Counted from the stretch's first letter, positions 1 through 7,726 are shown. The stretch is 20,724 nucleotides of DNA from JADHUC01 sp964617665 (GCA_964617665.1 CAZUAH010000233.1:1-20724); one strand, 5' to 3'. Notes: generated from the sequence alone by a model not told the origin. Numbers and translations are program-made.

Positions 1-2
1 AC

Positions 3-128
3 AACGAAGCGGACGCCCGAGATAAATACGATCAATGGGCTGCCAGAATTTGGGACGGCCGTGTAGACGATGTGATTGATGAATTGACTGCTTACGGTAC
101 GAAGCGCGGCGAACCGCCGTCCCAGTAA
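3..128 (+). pseudogene. C-terminal fragment resembling a transposase (5' end outside window)
   Basis: The frame is open from the window edge and gives 41 residues ending in KRGEPPSQ before a TAA stop. The stretch QWAARIWDGRVDDVIDEL followed by a G-x-PP turn resembles, from memory, a segment that lies well before the C-terminus in a group of large planctomycete transposases, where the protein normally continues into a His/Arg-rich catalytic part. If so, this copy has lost that part. The last codons and the stop lie inside the 48-bp repeat at 113-160, which suggests that the repeat supplied the stop when it joined the gene. The assignment rests on 40 residues and could be wrong; the gene may instead be an unrelated intact one. 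Confidence 0.4.
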
Positions 129-160
129 TGAACGCCTGATCATACAAACCACGTGGTGCG
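113..160 (+). repeat. 48-bp perfect inverted repeat, left copy
   Basis: The 48 bases here are the exact reverse complement of 20620-20667. Identity stops sharply on both sides. The repeat covers the last codons (PPSQ, stop) of the left ORF, 32 bases of following sequence and a 10-bp palindrome (ACCACGTGGT, 149-158). Its right end abuts the truncated DDE transposase. The flanking bases of the two copies show no obvious target-site duplication. It could be an insertion-sequence end present in two copies, or a fragment duplicated during a rearrangement. Confidence 0.9.
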
Positions 161-979
161 ATTGGTGATATTGATCCTGAAAACCTTGCCCCTGCCGAAA
201 CGTTTGCTGCTGGTGCTGGACGACTCGCCCACTAAACGGTATGGGCCGAAGGTGGAAGGGGCGGACATCCATCACAACCCCACACCAGGCCCGGCCGATC
301 AGCCGTATCTCTACGGACATGTTTGGGTCACCATTTCGCTGGCATTGCGGCATCCGGAATGGGCCCGATTGGCCTGCCGCTACGAGCGATGCTTTATGTC
401 CGCAAACGCACGATGACGACGATTCCCCGTTTTCGACGTTGGTATCGGTTTGCCACGAAGCTCCAACTGGCGGCGAGACTGGTCGAGTGGATCGTTCCTA
501 TCCTGAAAAAGGCGGGGAAAACGGTTGGGATCGTCGTCGACGGTGGCTATACCAAACGCCCATTTCTCAGACGCGTTTTGAGGCTCTCCAACGTGGTCAT
601 CGTGGGGCGATTGCGCAAAGACGCCGCCCTGCGAGACCTGCCTCCCAAACTGAAAAAGGGGCAACGGCGAAGCCGAGCCCGACCACGCAAGTACGGAAAG
701 AATCGAGTCAGTCTCGCCAAACGGGCTGGACAAAAACGCGGCTGGCAAAGCATCGATTGTACGGTCTACGGCGAAACAACGACCAAGACCTACAAGACAT
801 TCCTGGCAACCTATGTACCGGTGGGTGGCTTCGTTCGTGTCGTGCTCGTCAAGGAGGAGCATGGTTGGTATGCCTTCTTCTGTACCGATCCAAATGCGAG
901 CGTCCAAGAGATCCTCGAAGCCTTCGCCGATCGTGCCACGATCGAGCAGGGCTTCCACGATGTCAAAGAGGTCTGGGGA
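153..979 (+). pseudogene. DDE transposase remnant, truncated at both ends and frameshifted
   Basis: The first reading frame (from about 160) contains LLLVLDDSPTKRYGPKVEGA, then GPADQPYLYGHVWVT, which is the catalytic-aspartate region of an IS4/IS701-like DDE transposase common in planctomycetes. At about 360-364 (run TGGGCCC) the homology moves to another frame and continues with GPIGLPLRAMLYVR, VGIVVDGGYTKRPFL (second aspartate), VVIVGRLRKDAALRDLPP, a GRPRKYG-like basic stretch, GWYAFFCTDPNASVQEIL and ATIEQGFHDVKEVWG (third acidic region). A one-base deletion fits the frame change. About 100 or more N-terminal residues are missing because the 48-bp repeat cuts in at 160. The C-terminus after KEVWG is replaced by methyltransferase sequence. 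An active enzyme is very unlikely. Confidence 0.8.
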
Positions 980-1258
980 TTACCGCCGGACGTCGATCTG
1001 GTCTTTGTCTGCGATGTGCTGACGCACGTCAAGAATCGGGGCGCCTGGTTGAAGAAGCTGCACGAACAGATGGAGCCAGGTAGCCGGCTTGTCCTGATCG
1101 ACTTCAAAGAAGGCGAATTGCCGGAAGGTCCTCCCGAGTCGATCAAGGTACCCCAAGCACGCATCCTGCAGTTGTGCAAAGATGCTGGATTCCATTCGCT
1201 CGTTGAACGCGACGATCTGCTGCCCTACCAGCAATTCCTGGCATTTCGACGGTTGTGA
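980..1258 (+). pseudogene. C-terminal fragment of a SAM-dependent methyltransferase, fused in frame to transposase remnant
   Basis: From about 980 the transposase frame (open 323-1258) continues as LPPDVDLVFVCDVLTHVKN, then LKKLHEQMEPGSRLVLIDFK, and ends with a strand-like LLPYQQFLAFRRL. This is the second half of a class I methyltransferase of the UbiE/ArsM type: motif IV (DLVFVCDVL, normally followed by HH) and post-motif strands (GSRLVLIDF). The N-terminal half, with the glycine-rich SAM-binding motif I, is absent, so it cannot bind SAM as it stands. The stop at 1258 lies 11 bp from the stop of the convergent ABC ATPase gene. The fusion junction is at about 977-983. It is most simply a gene cut by a transposable element and later deletion. 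Confidence 0.75.
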
Positions 1259-1269
1259 TAGACTCGGCG

Positions 1270-1935
1270 TCACGCCGTGCAGGAAATCTTACCCGAACGG
1301 AGTTGTACGGTTCGGTTTCCCAGATCGAGCAAGCTTTCGTCGTGCGTCACAAGCACAATCGTACGGCCACGTTGATTCTCGTCGGATAGGAAACTTGCGA
1401 ATACGTCGGCGTTTTTCCGGTCCAAATTTCCCGTCGGTTCGTCGGCCAGGATGAGCTGTGGCTCGCCCACGATTGCTCTTGCTACCGCAATTCGCTGCTG
1501 CTCGCCAACGCTCAACTGCGATGGTCGGTGGCCGAGTCGATCAGCCATGCCCAAACGCGTCGCGACATCCACAATCGTCTGTTTGTGCTTGCCTCGACGA
1601 CCCCGAAGTTCCAACGACATGCGGATGTTATCGAAGGCCGACAAGTACGGCAACAGGAAGAATTTTTGGAAGATGAACCCCACGTTTCGTTTGCGATATC
1701 GACTGCGCCAAACAGCAGAGAACGAGTAGATGTCGTCGTCCTGGAACGCCACGGTGCCGGACGTGGGGCGAAGCATTCCTCCAATCGCTTGCAGCAGTGT
1801 CGTTTTCCCGCTGCCGCTCGAACCGTGGATGACGACAAAATCGCCAGCTTCGATCGACAGATCGACGCCGTCCAGGGCATGCACGGGCCCGTTGGTGCCG
1901 GAGTAGGTTTTGACGACGTTGCGCGCTTGAATCAT
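1270..1935 (-). CDS. ABC transporter ATP-binding protein, LolD/MacB type
   Basis: A 221-residue nucleotide-binding domain of normal length for the LolD/MacB/FtsE group, which powers permeases that move or release lipoproteins, peptides or other envelope substrates by mechanotransmission. Visible motifs are Walker A GSSGSGKT (38-45), Q-loop Q90, a signature LSVGEQQR (141-148, where most relatives have LSGGQ), Walker B LILADEP (161-167) with the D-loop GNLD just after, and the switch histidine in VTHD (H198). The ATG lies 4 bp after the permease stop codon, so the two are translationally coupled. The altered signature (V for the first glycine, E for Q) is unusual but tolerated in some relatives. 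The substrate cannot be told from the sequence. Confidence 0.93.
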   Translation of the reverse strand: MIQARNVVKTYSGTNGPVHALDGVDLSIEAGDFVVIHGSSGSGKTTLLQAIGGMLRPTSGTVAFQDDDIYSFSAVWRSRYRKRNVGFIFQKFFLLPYLSAFDNIRMSLELRGRRGKHKQTIVDVATRLGMADRLGHRPSQLSVGEQQRIAVARAIVGEPQLILADEPTGNLDRKNADVFASFLSDENQRGRTIVLVTHDESLLDLGNRTVQLRSGKISCTA

Positions 1936-1939
1936 GAGA

Positions 1940-3085
1940 TCACTGCTCGGCCAAGATCGTGTTCGGGTCCAAACACAGCAGCCTTATGATTGGGATGATC
2001 TCAGCCACCAGTGCCACTGCGCAGGTCAACGCCATCGCGGCGGGCAATTGGTCCCAGAGGACGGTGACTGGTCTTGTGTTGACTATGAGAAACGGCGCCG
2101 TGAACTGCACGGCCAGGGCCGAACCCAGAAGGAATCCCACGACCGACGACGTTAGAGCCAGCGTCAATGTCTTCACAAGATAGAGGCTGACGATATACGT
2201 ATGGGGCACTCCCATGGAGATCATAATTCCCGTTTCGTGCCTTCTGTCGCTGACCTCCTGCAACCCAGTCACCGCGATGACAACGACCGTGGCAGCCGCG
2301 ACGATTGCCAGCAGATAGTGCAGGGATTTCTGCGTCGTTACGCGAGCAAGTTGCCTACCTTGGGCGATGTCCATTCTGCTGATCTGGCGAAAACCAGGAG
2401 GAATTTCTGCCAGCCTCTGCTCCTGAGCCATCAATGCGCGGTCCAGCGATCCTCCGTGAAGGCAAAGAAAGGCAAGTATGAAGTTGATCTGGCCTTCCTT
2501 TCCTAGTAGCTGCTGGCAACGTGAGAGGCTGATGTAGATCCGGCAGTCATCCAACGTCGCTTTTGGAGGCAGGATTTCCACAACGCGGAACTCCTTCCCC
2601 AGAATCTGCACGGATTCGCCAATGTCCTTCTGAAGCATCCGAGCGCATTCATTTCCCAGTCTGGCTTCGGATTCTGCCAGCGGGAGGACCATGTTCCGCT
2701 TTTCCGGCGTTTCGTTCTCGCTGCCAACGGGCTCAATGCCCGTCAATAGCAACTCCTGGCCGTCAACCTCTACTCTCGCCTGCAACACGGATACGTAGTA
2801 CCTGGACGACAAGTTGCGCGTTCTGCTCATGCGCCAAGTTGTATCGTCGGCGAAGGCGACTTGATCGTCTAAGCACACGTAGATCGAACGGGCATCGGCC
2901 TCCGTTGGAATGATGAGGAGATTGTGCCCCATATTTTTCATCACCAGTTGCATGGAACGGTTTGCAAAGGCCGTTGTATTGCTGGAATAGACGTACAGCG
3001 TTACCAGAGACGTCATGGCCAAGAGAATCAGCAGAGCGATTCCCCATTGGTGTCGTGCCTGGTTTGTGATGATCTTGAAAAACAC
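1940..3085 (-). CDS. FtsX/MacB-type ABC transporter permease
   Basis: 381 residues with the four-helix FtsX layout: TM1 at about 15-33, a large extracytoplasmic domain (about 35-255), then TM2 (258-275), TM3 (about 303-325) and TM4 (about 348-368). SDRRHETGIMISMGVP (279-294), just after TM2, is the coupling-helix motif of FtsX/MacB/LolC permeases (EIGIxxAxG-like), and the C-terminus ends in the usual DPxxxL pattern. It should form a dimer driven by the ATPase at 1270-1935. The start is GTG at 3085, 5 bp after the lipoprotein stop, with no strong Shine-Dalgarno sequence, so coupling to the upstream gene is likely. Its partner lipoprotein is a candidate accessory component or substrate; this is inference from gene order. 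Confidence 0.92.
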   Translation of the reverse strand: MFFKIITNQARHQWGIALLILLAMTSLVTLYVYSSNTTAFANRSMQLVMKNMGHNLLIIPTEADARSIYVCLDDQVAFADDTTWRMSRTRNLSSRYYVSVLQARVEVDGQELLLTGIEPVGSENETPEKRNMVLPLAESEARLGNECARMLQKDIGESVQILGKEFRVVEILPPKATLDDCRIYISLSRCQQLLGKEGQINFILAFLCLHGGSLDRALMAQEQRLAEIPPGFRQISRMDIAQGRQLARVTTQKSLHYLLAIVAAATVVVIAVTGLQEVSDRRHETGIMISMGVPHTYIVSLYLVKTLTLALTSSVVGFLLGSALAVQFTAPFLIVNTRPVTVLWDQLPAAMALTCAVALVAEIIPIIRLLCLDPNTILAEQ

Positions 3086-3090
3086 GGGAG

Positions 3091-3498
3091 TCAGAGGTCG
3101 AAGTTGAAGGTATTGTTTCCGGGCTCGACGGTCCGCTTCAGTTCAGCATGGCCGTTGTACTTGGCAGGGACGGTTTCTTCCCGTTCGATTTCGTTGCCCT
3201 CCTCATCGAAGAACGTTCCTGCCGTTCGGATCATCACGATGTGCTCGCCCGTTGTCGTTCCTGGTGTGTCGAACGTGTACATCAGCTTGTATCGGCCATC
3301 GGGATCCGTCCGCCCAGACGAAGGTGAGCCATCGGCTGACGTGGGCTGAAACTCGACAATGGCACCTTCCAAAGGCTCGTCGTTCAGCGTGACTCTGCCC
3401 TTCACTCCTGCCAAGTCGGAATCTGAGCCACAGCCTGCGATGAACGGGCTGCTCAGGAGCAGCGTCAAGAATAATGCGTCTAGCGTCGTTCTTGTCAT
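3091..3498 (-). CDS. Small transthyretin-like (carboxypeptidase-regulatory-like) lipoprotein
   Basis: 135 residues. A hydrophobic signal peptide (about 8-20) ends in the lipobox IAGC, giving a lipidated Cys23. The mature part, beginning GVKGRVTLNDEPLEGAIVEF, then DPDGRYKLMY and TGEHIVMI, is the Ig-like beta-sandwich seen in many small planctomycete lipoproteins that follow DUF1559 genes. The frame stays open far upstream, but the ATG at 3498 is the only start that places the signal peptide at the N-terminus. It lies 100 bp after the DUF1559 stop and leads a tight operon with the permease and ATPase. It presumably faces the periplasm; the exact role is unknown. Confidence 0.85.
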   Translation of the reverse strand: MTRTTLDALFLTLLLSSPFIAGCGSDSDLAGVKGRVTLNDEPLEGAIVEFQPTSADGSPSSGRTDPDGRYKLMYTFDTPGTTTGEHIVMIRTAGTFFDEEGNEIEREETVPAKYNGHAELKRTVEPGNNTFNFDL

Positions 3499-3598
3499 GG
3501 TCTCTTCGGATTTTGGGGCTTTGCCGTCTGGCGATAGTAGCGTGAATCCGAATTTGCTGATGTCTCGCGGCTCCGGCGGCGAAGACAGCGAACCATCG

Positions 3599-4552
3599 CT
3601 AGTACATTCCGGAAACTGGCTGGCCGTCATTCCGCACACCGAGCAACTGATACGTGCCCACCTGACCCTGGTTGGCCGCTTGCACGAAATCGGAGTGATT
3701 CCCGCTATCCCCGTCCGATAGACCTGCACTGTCCGAGTAAATGGAGTCAGAGACAAAATGCACCGAACCGTCGACGAAGCAGAAATTGGCACCGCCCATA
3801 TGATGACTGCTGAAGGCGTGCATGTTGGTGGGATGGTTCAACCTGACGGATACGCACGAGCTGACCGTGGCGCCGATGCCAAGTCCTCCGGGGCCACACC
3901 AAGACGGCCACCTACGCGGCTCGTTCCTATGCACGGGCAGGACCGTCCGTTCGCCGACGGCAAAAGTGTTGCTCGTGCCATCGGTCACATCCCGAAAGCT
4001 GATGGAGCTTTCGCCGTAAAACACGCCATTGTTCTGTTTCTGCAAATGCACGTTGCCTCGGTAACGATAGAACCCTCGACAGCATGTGTAGTTGGCTGTG
4101 GAGACCATTTCCGAGCCTGGACCGAGGAATTCTCGCAGCGGCTGCATGGGAGAGGACGGGCAGGTGAACACGGACAGCTTCATCTGAAGCATGGGCAGTA
4201 GGGCGGGGTCCGATACAACTTGGGAGAGCGTGTACTCGGTGGCACTCAGTTGGTCCTGTAACGGACTTTGTTCGATGAAGGGCATCAGAAAGACGCCCCA
4301 AGCCCAACCGCCTTTGACTTGGCCCTGATGATCGACTGCCATGAAACCAGGCGGGAAGCGCCCATGAGTGTCATGATAGTTGTGCATGGCGACGCCGATT
4401 TGCTTCAGATTGCTTGAACACTGCATTCGACGAGCGGCCTCGCGGGCCGACTGAATGGCTGGGAGCATCAGCGCGACCAAGATGCCGATGATCGCAATAA
4501 CTACGAGCAATTCGACCAGCGTGAAACCTGTTCGAACACAACTGGGACGCAT
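3599..4552 (-). CDS. DUF1559 domain protein (type II pseudopilin-like), copy 1
   Basis: 317 residues. The N-terminus has the class III / pseudopilin signal TGFTLVELLVVIAIIGILVA, cleaved after the glycine with E at +5, then LPAIQSAREAARRMQCSSNL and LKQIGVAMHNYHDTHGRFPPG, the diagnostic DUF1559 start. The C-terminus carries the family H-x9-DG element (HMGGANFCFVDG). DUF1559 proteins are expanded in planctomycetes and are thought to be surface or periplasmic pilin-like proteins. I chose the ATG at 4552 because GAGGAG lies 6 bases upstream; a GTG at 4555 is possible. The paralogue at 4751-5752 precedes it, and the motif at 4695-4729 lies 142 bp upstream. Mature cysteines are frequent. Confidence 0.92.
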   Translation of the reverse strand: MRPSCVRTGFTLVELLVVIAIIGILVALMLPAIQSAREAARRMQCSSNLKQIGVAMHNYHDTHGRFPPGFMAVDHQGQVKGGWAWGVFLMPFIEQSPLQDQLSATEYTLSQVVSDPALLPMLQMKLSVFTCPSSPMQPLREFLGPGSEMVSTANYTCCRGFYRYRGNVHLQKQNNGVFYGESSISFRDVTDGTSNTFAVGERTVLPVHRNEPRRWPSWCGPGGLGIGATVSSCVSVRLNHPTNMHAFSSHHMGGANFCFVDGSVHFVSDSIYSDSAGLSDGDSGNHSDFVQAANQGQVGTYQLLGVRNDGQPVSGMY

Positions 4553-4694
4553 CACATTCTCCTCATGGCATGGTGCAGATTCTCATCAATTGGGGGCCGC
4601 GATGGCGGGCGACTCCAAGCAGAGCCTTAGCAGGAGGGCGTGTGGACGGATCTGTGGGGAGGACGCGGGAGTGATACGGGGATAAACCTACTTC

Positions 4695-4729
4695 CTAATA
4701 CCGTGAACAGGCACGTCCTGTGGACAGAA
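4695..4729 (-). promoter_or_regulatory. Spaced palindromic motif upstream of DUF1559 copy 1
   Basis: On the plus strand this reads CTAATACCGTGAAC, six variable bases, GTCCTGTGGAC, then one base and GAA. The same arrangement with identical spacing occurs at 5802-5836 before the other DUF1559 gene. GTCCTGTGGAC is a palindrome (GTCC-3-GGAC). Both copies have the same orientation relative to the gene. It could be a shared promoter, an activator or repressor site, or conserved leader sequence. It lies 142 bp before the ATG. Confidence 0.55.
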
Positions 4730-4750
4730 TACGGGACGCTTTTTCTCGTT

Positions 4751-5752
4751 CTAGGGCACCGTGATCGCTTCGCCTCCATTTCGCGTGGCCAGGGCCTGCC
4801 AGGTGAAAAGGTCGATACTTTCACTAATGGGTCTGACCGAGGCGTCCATCAGCAATGCGTTGACGATGCCTCCTGCGTGGTAGCTGCGGGAAGTGATGGC
4901 CGCGTAAGTGCGAGCGGTCGCGCCGGCGATGCCTTCCTGTTGATTCGTCCAATTGATGTCGTACTGTTGGCCGCCGTTGGCGCACATGACTTTGGTGTTG
5001 GGGGTGAAGGTGGCGGTGAATCCCGTCTGATGGCAACGCCCTTCCGACCATTCCGTGTGACCAGTGGTCGGCTTGAACGATCCGCCAAGACAAGCTTGGC
5101 TTGGGTCTGTTGGCATCGGCATAGAACCCGCCTGAGACAAATTCCGGAGGTACGGTTCGTACGCCTTCACCTCGGCAAAGGCAAGCGTGGAAGTGAGACC
5201 GTCAGTGAAGTCAGCGGGCGACATCCGATTGTACGGATAGAACGCCCCATTGCCGCCCTGTCTGGTGTTCGGATCCCAAACGAACCAAGTCCCTACGTTG
5301 TAACCATAACTCAATGGCCAGTGCTTTGGCTGCCCGCTGTTGTCGTATCGGACCTTGTCATTGACTTCGTCAGGACAGAGGTAAGTTGGAATGCGGTGGG
5401 CGCTGAGTCGGATTCCACCGATGTAGATGGCCGTACATCCTTTGTCCAACTCGACCTCCTCGTACATGCTGCCCTGTTCGAGGTAGGGCAATAGCAACAC
5501 CTGCGTGGACCAGTTGCCGGGGCTGCCGGGCACGCCTTCGTAGCTGGCTGGGTACACGCGGTTGGTTCCCTCGAAGTTGTGCAGGGCCACTCCGATTTGC
5601 TTGAGGTTGTTTTGGCATTGCGCTCGTCGAGCGGCTTCCCGAGCAGACTGGATCGCCGGCAACAACAACGCCACCAGAATTCCAATAATGGCGATGACCA
5701 CCAGAAGCTCGATGAGCGTGAATGCCCTCGAGCATTTCGGTTGACGATTCAT
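4751..5752 (-). CDS. DUF1559 domain protein (type II pseudopilin-like), copy 2
   Basis: 333 residues, paralogous to the protein at 3599-4552. The N-terminus has RAFTLIELLVVIAIIGILVA, then LPAIQSAREAARRAQCQNNL and KQIGVALHNFEGTN, the DUF1559 hallmark with a prepilin-type processing site. The middle (FTDGLTSTLAFAEVKAYEPY) and the C-terminal region HAGGIVNALLMDASVRPISE (H-x9-D, where the usual DG has become DA) also fit. The frame extends to 5929, but the ATG at 5752 starts directly before the prepilin leader and has GGAG eight bases upstream. It is first in a same-strand series of DUF1559, DUF1559, lipoprotein, permease and ATPase. Function is unknown; a secreted or envelope pilin-like protein is the usual view. 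Confidence 0.92.
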   Translation of the reverse strand: MNRQPKCSRAFTLIELLVVIAIIGILVALLLPAIQSAREAARRAQCQNNLKQIGVALHNFEGTNRVYPASYEGVPGSPGNWSTQVLLLPYLEQGSMYEEVELDKGCTAIYIGGIRLSAHRIPTYLCPDEVNDKVRYDNSGQPKHWPLSYGYNVGTWFVWDPNTRQGGNGAFYPYNRMSPADFTDGLTSTLAFAEVKAYEPYLRNLSQAGSMPMPTDPSQACLGGSFKPTTGHTEWSEGRCHQTGFTATFTPNTKVMCANGGQQYDINWTNQQEGIAGATARTYAAITSRSYHAGGIVNALLMDASVRPISESIDLFTWQALATRNGGEAITVP

Positions 5753-6118
5753 GAAGTAGTCTCCGTCGGCGGGGCGGTTCTTCGAGAGCAATGCACAATG
5801 GCTAATACCGTGAACCAATGGGTCCTGTGGACGGAACGCGAAGATCTTTCCGGGAATAACTGACCCGAGTTCAGTTGCGAAAGGGATTTGGGACGAATAG
5901 CGGAAAACTACCCGAAAACCTGTCCACAAAACTCAAAAACATCCGGTATTTGTCCTAGCTATGCGCAATGTCGCATTAAGGATGCTGCATGCGTTTGCGC
6001 ACGATGGTCCCAGGCACGCCGTTTCCTCTCCAAGACCCCAAAACTGCGGAACCTGACTACCCTGCAGGCCATGCCAAAAGGGACGCTTCCCTCGAATCTC
6101 ACAATTGAGGCTACTTAA
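5753..6118. other. Divergent intergenic region between DUF1559 copy 2 and the cytochrome b gene
   Basis: 366 bp separating two divergently transcribed genes, so it should hold both promoters. The only clear structure is the motif at 5802-5836 on the DUF1559 side. On the other side TGAGG at 6106-6110 is the ribosome-binding site for the cytochrome gene. I saw no convincing FNR-type or sigma-54-type site. Confidence 0.6.
5802..5836 (-). promoter_or_regulatory. Spaced palindromic motif upstream of DUF1559 copy 2
   Basis: Second copy of the motif at 4695-4729: 14 identical bases (CTAATACCGTGAAC), a 6-base non-conserved spacer, the 11-base palindrome GTCCTGTGGAC, then G and GAA. It lies about 50 bp upstream of the ATG at 5752, a plausible place for a promoter or operator. 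The sequences around it are not alike, so it stands out from simple gene duplication. Confidence 0.6.
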
Positions 6119-7651
6119 ATGCAAAAAGAGAACGCCAGCACGGATAGACCCGCGCCGCCCATTTCCAAATACTCGTACCTGTTTCGTTTGCTGCATTGGG
6201 TGCTGACCGGTGCCTTCGTGCTTCTGTTGCTGACAGGCTTGAGTCTGCATGCAATCGCTCGACCGGAACGCTCGTTCTTTTCCGGCGTATTGCCGAACTA
6301 TCTCTTGTCGGGACGCGTTCAGCTATGGCACTTTGTCGCGGCGCTCGTATTCTGCCCGTCTTTGTTGGCCACCATCTTCGCTTGCCGCCGCCGTGTCTGG
6401 TCTCGTCCGATCCATGCGATAACGCTTGGCGGCGGGCTGGTGATGATCGTGACGGGCCTGCTGATGTTCAACGCGATCACATCGGGTGAGACTGCAAAGG
6501 TCGTCATCTGGCTTCACAGTTCAATTGGCCTTCTGCTGTTACCCTTCGCCATGTTGTGGCACACTGTGTCGGGTTTCACACGTCGGATCCGGCTGCTGGT
6601 TCCTGCTTTTCATCCCTTTGCACGGCCCAGATTGGGCCCGCTTTTTGCTTTCCTTATCGTGGCACCTGTGATCGTCTGGTTAATGGCCGCCTGTTGGCCC
6701 GTTTCGTATTCTTGGCGGACGCTGGTCGCCACGTCTGTTTCGCAGGAGGACGTCACCGATACAGACTTGACTGATTTGCCCTGGGACAAGGCTCGTCCGG
6801 TGACCGCGAATCTGGCCAACGGCAGCGGATTCGACGCGGGTCACACCACCGTCACGCTTCGAGCCATGCATGATGGAGACGAGTTGTTTGTCCTGGCTGA
6901 ATGGGACGATCCAACGGAAGATCGACGGTACACTCCGTGGCAGAAGACGGCCGATGGATGGGAGCATCTGGCAACGAATGCCAAGGACGAATGCGTGTAC
7001 TATGAGGACAAATTCGCGTTGGCTTTCCCCACAGAACCGGACTGGCGATTCGAGCAGGCAGGGTGTGCGTTGTACTGTCATGCGGGCGGCGGGAATCCAT
7101 ACGGCTGTAAGAACAGCGATCGCATCGTGGACGTATGGCACTGGAAGGCGACGCGCACCGATCCTGCGGGACAGGCCGACGACAAATACTGGTCCCACCC
7201 GAAGTCAGAGACCGCGTTGAGCGGTCGTTACGGAGATCCGAAGGACGGCGGTGGCTATAAGAAGAACGAGTCGCCCGACCAGCCGCATCCCGCGTTCCTG
7301 CCGGCGGAGCCGTCAGCGGTCCGCCTAGGTGCGATCCCGGAAGAGCACGCCGTCGAGTACACCGAGGAGAAGGCAGCGGAAATCCAGCCAGGGACGACCA
7401 TTCCCGGCATGATCAGCTCGCCGTTTATTGGAGATCGCGGCGATTTGAACTGCGTGTCGGTGCACCAGAACGGACGTTGGGCGCTGTATTTTCGGCGGAA
7501 GCTTGATACCGGCAGCGAGCACGACGTTCGGTTTGAGCCCGGAGGCACGTATGCGTTCGGTTGTGCCGCGTTCGATCACGTGTCCAAGCGTCACGCCTAC
7601 TCCTTCTCTGTCCTCCGTCTGTTGATTGCACCCTCCGCGCCGGCCCTATAG
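6119..7651 (+). CDS. Membrane cytochrome b fused to ethylbenzene-dehydrogenase-type (EB_dh) haem domain
   Basis: 510 residues. The N-terminal half is a cytochrome b561 / formate-dehydrogenase-gamma-like domain with about five TM helices (23-46, 68-88, 100-119, 128-149, 173-193) and histidines placed as b-haem ligands (H26, H44, H71, H99, H133, H148). Basic loops after TM2 (RRRVWSR) and TM4 put the C-terminal half outside. Residues about 205-505 resemble the EB_dh domain, which binds haem b in the gamma subunit of DMSO-reductase-family molybdoenzymes (TVTLRAMHDGDELFVLAEWDD, YYEDKFALAFP). GCALYCHAGG (315-324) is a Cys-x3-Cys-His sequence, either an atypical haem c site or a disulfide. No catalytic molybdoenzyme subunit lies nearby. 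The ATG at 6119 has TGAGG 8 bases upstream. It probably passes electrons between quinone and an extracytoplasmic partner; this is inference. Confidence 0.85.
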   Translation: MQKENASTDRPAPPISKYSYLFRLLHWVLTGAFVLLLLTGLSLHAIARPERSFFSGVLPNYLLSGRVQLWHFVAALVFCPSLLATIFACRRRVWSRPIHAITLGGGLVMIVTGLLMFNAITSGETAKVVIWLHSSIGLLLLPFAMLWHTVSGFTRRIRLLVPAFHPFARPRLGPLFAFLIVAPVIVWLMAACWPVSYSWRTLVATSVSQEDVTDTDLTDLPWDKARPVTANLANGSGFDAGHTTVTLRAMHDGDELFVLAEWDDPTEDRRYTPWQKTADGWEHLATNAKDECVYYEDKFALAFPTEPDWRFEQAGCALYCHAGGGNPYGCKNSDRIVDVWHWKATRTDPAGQADDKYWSHPKSETALSGRYGDPKDGGGYKKNESPDQPHPAFLPAEPSAVRLGAIPEEHAVEYTEEKAAEIQPGTTIPGMISSPFIGDRGDLNCVSVHQNGRWALYFRRKLDTGSEHDVRFEPGGTYAFGCAAFDHVSKRHAYSFSVLRLLIAPSAPAL

Positions 7652-7726
7652 TTCGTGCATTCCCAGAAGGCGGTTTGTCGAGAAGCCGCAATTCGTTAGA
7701 TAAGACCAACAAGGAGAATCTTGATC

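Noticed and set aside
104..170. Target-site duplication next to the 48-bp repeats
   Set aside because: Bases outside the left copy (ending CGGCGA) and outside the right copy (starting ACGGGT) do not match, so simple insertion of one 20.5-kb element is not supported.
3091..3792. Longer 233-codon version of the small lipoprotein gene
   Set aside because: The extra N-terminal part overlaps the end of DUF1559 copy 1 and would bury the signal peptide and lipobox; the ATG at 3498 is preferred.
4640..5494. 284-codon plus-strand frame opposite DUF1559 copy 2
   Set aside because: Antisense shadow of a clearly recognised DUF1559 gene, no motif of its own.
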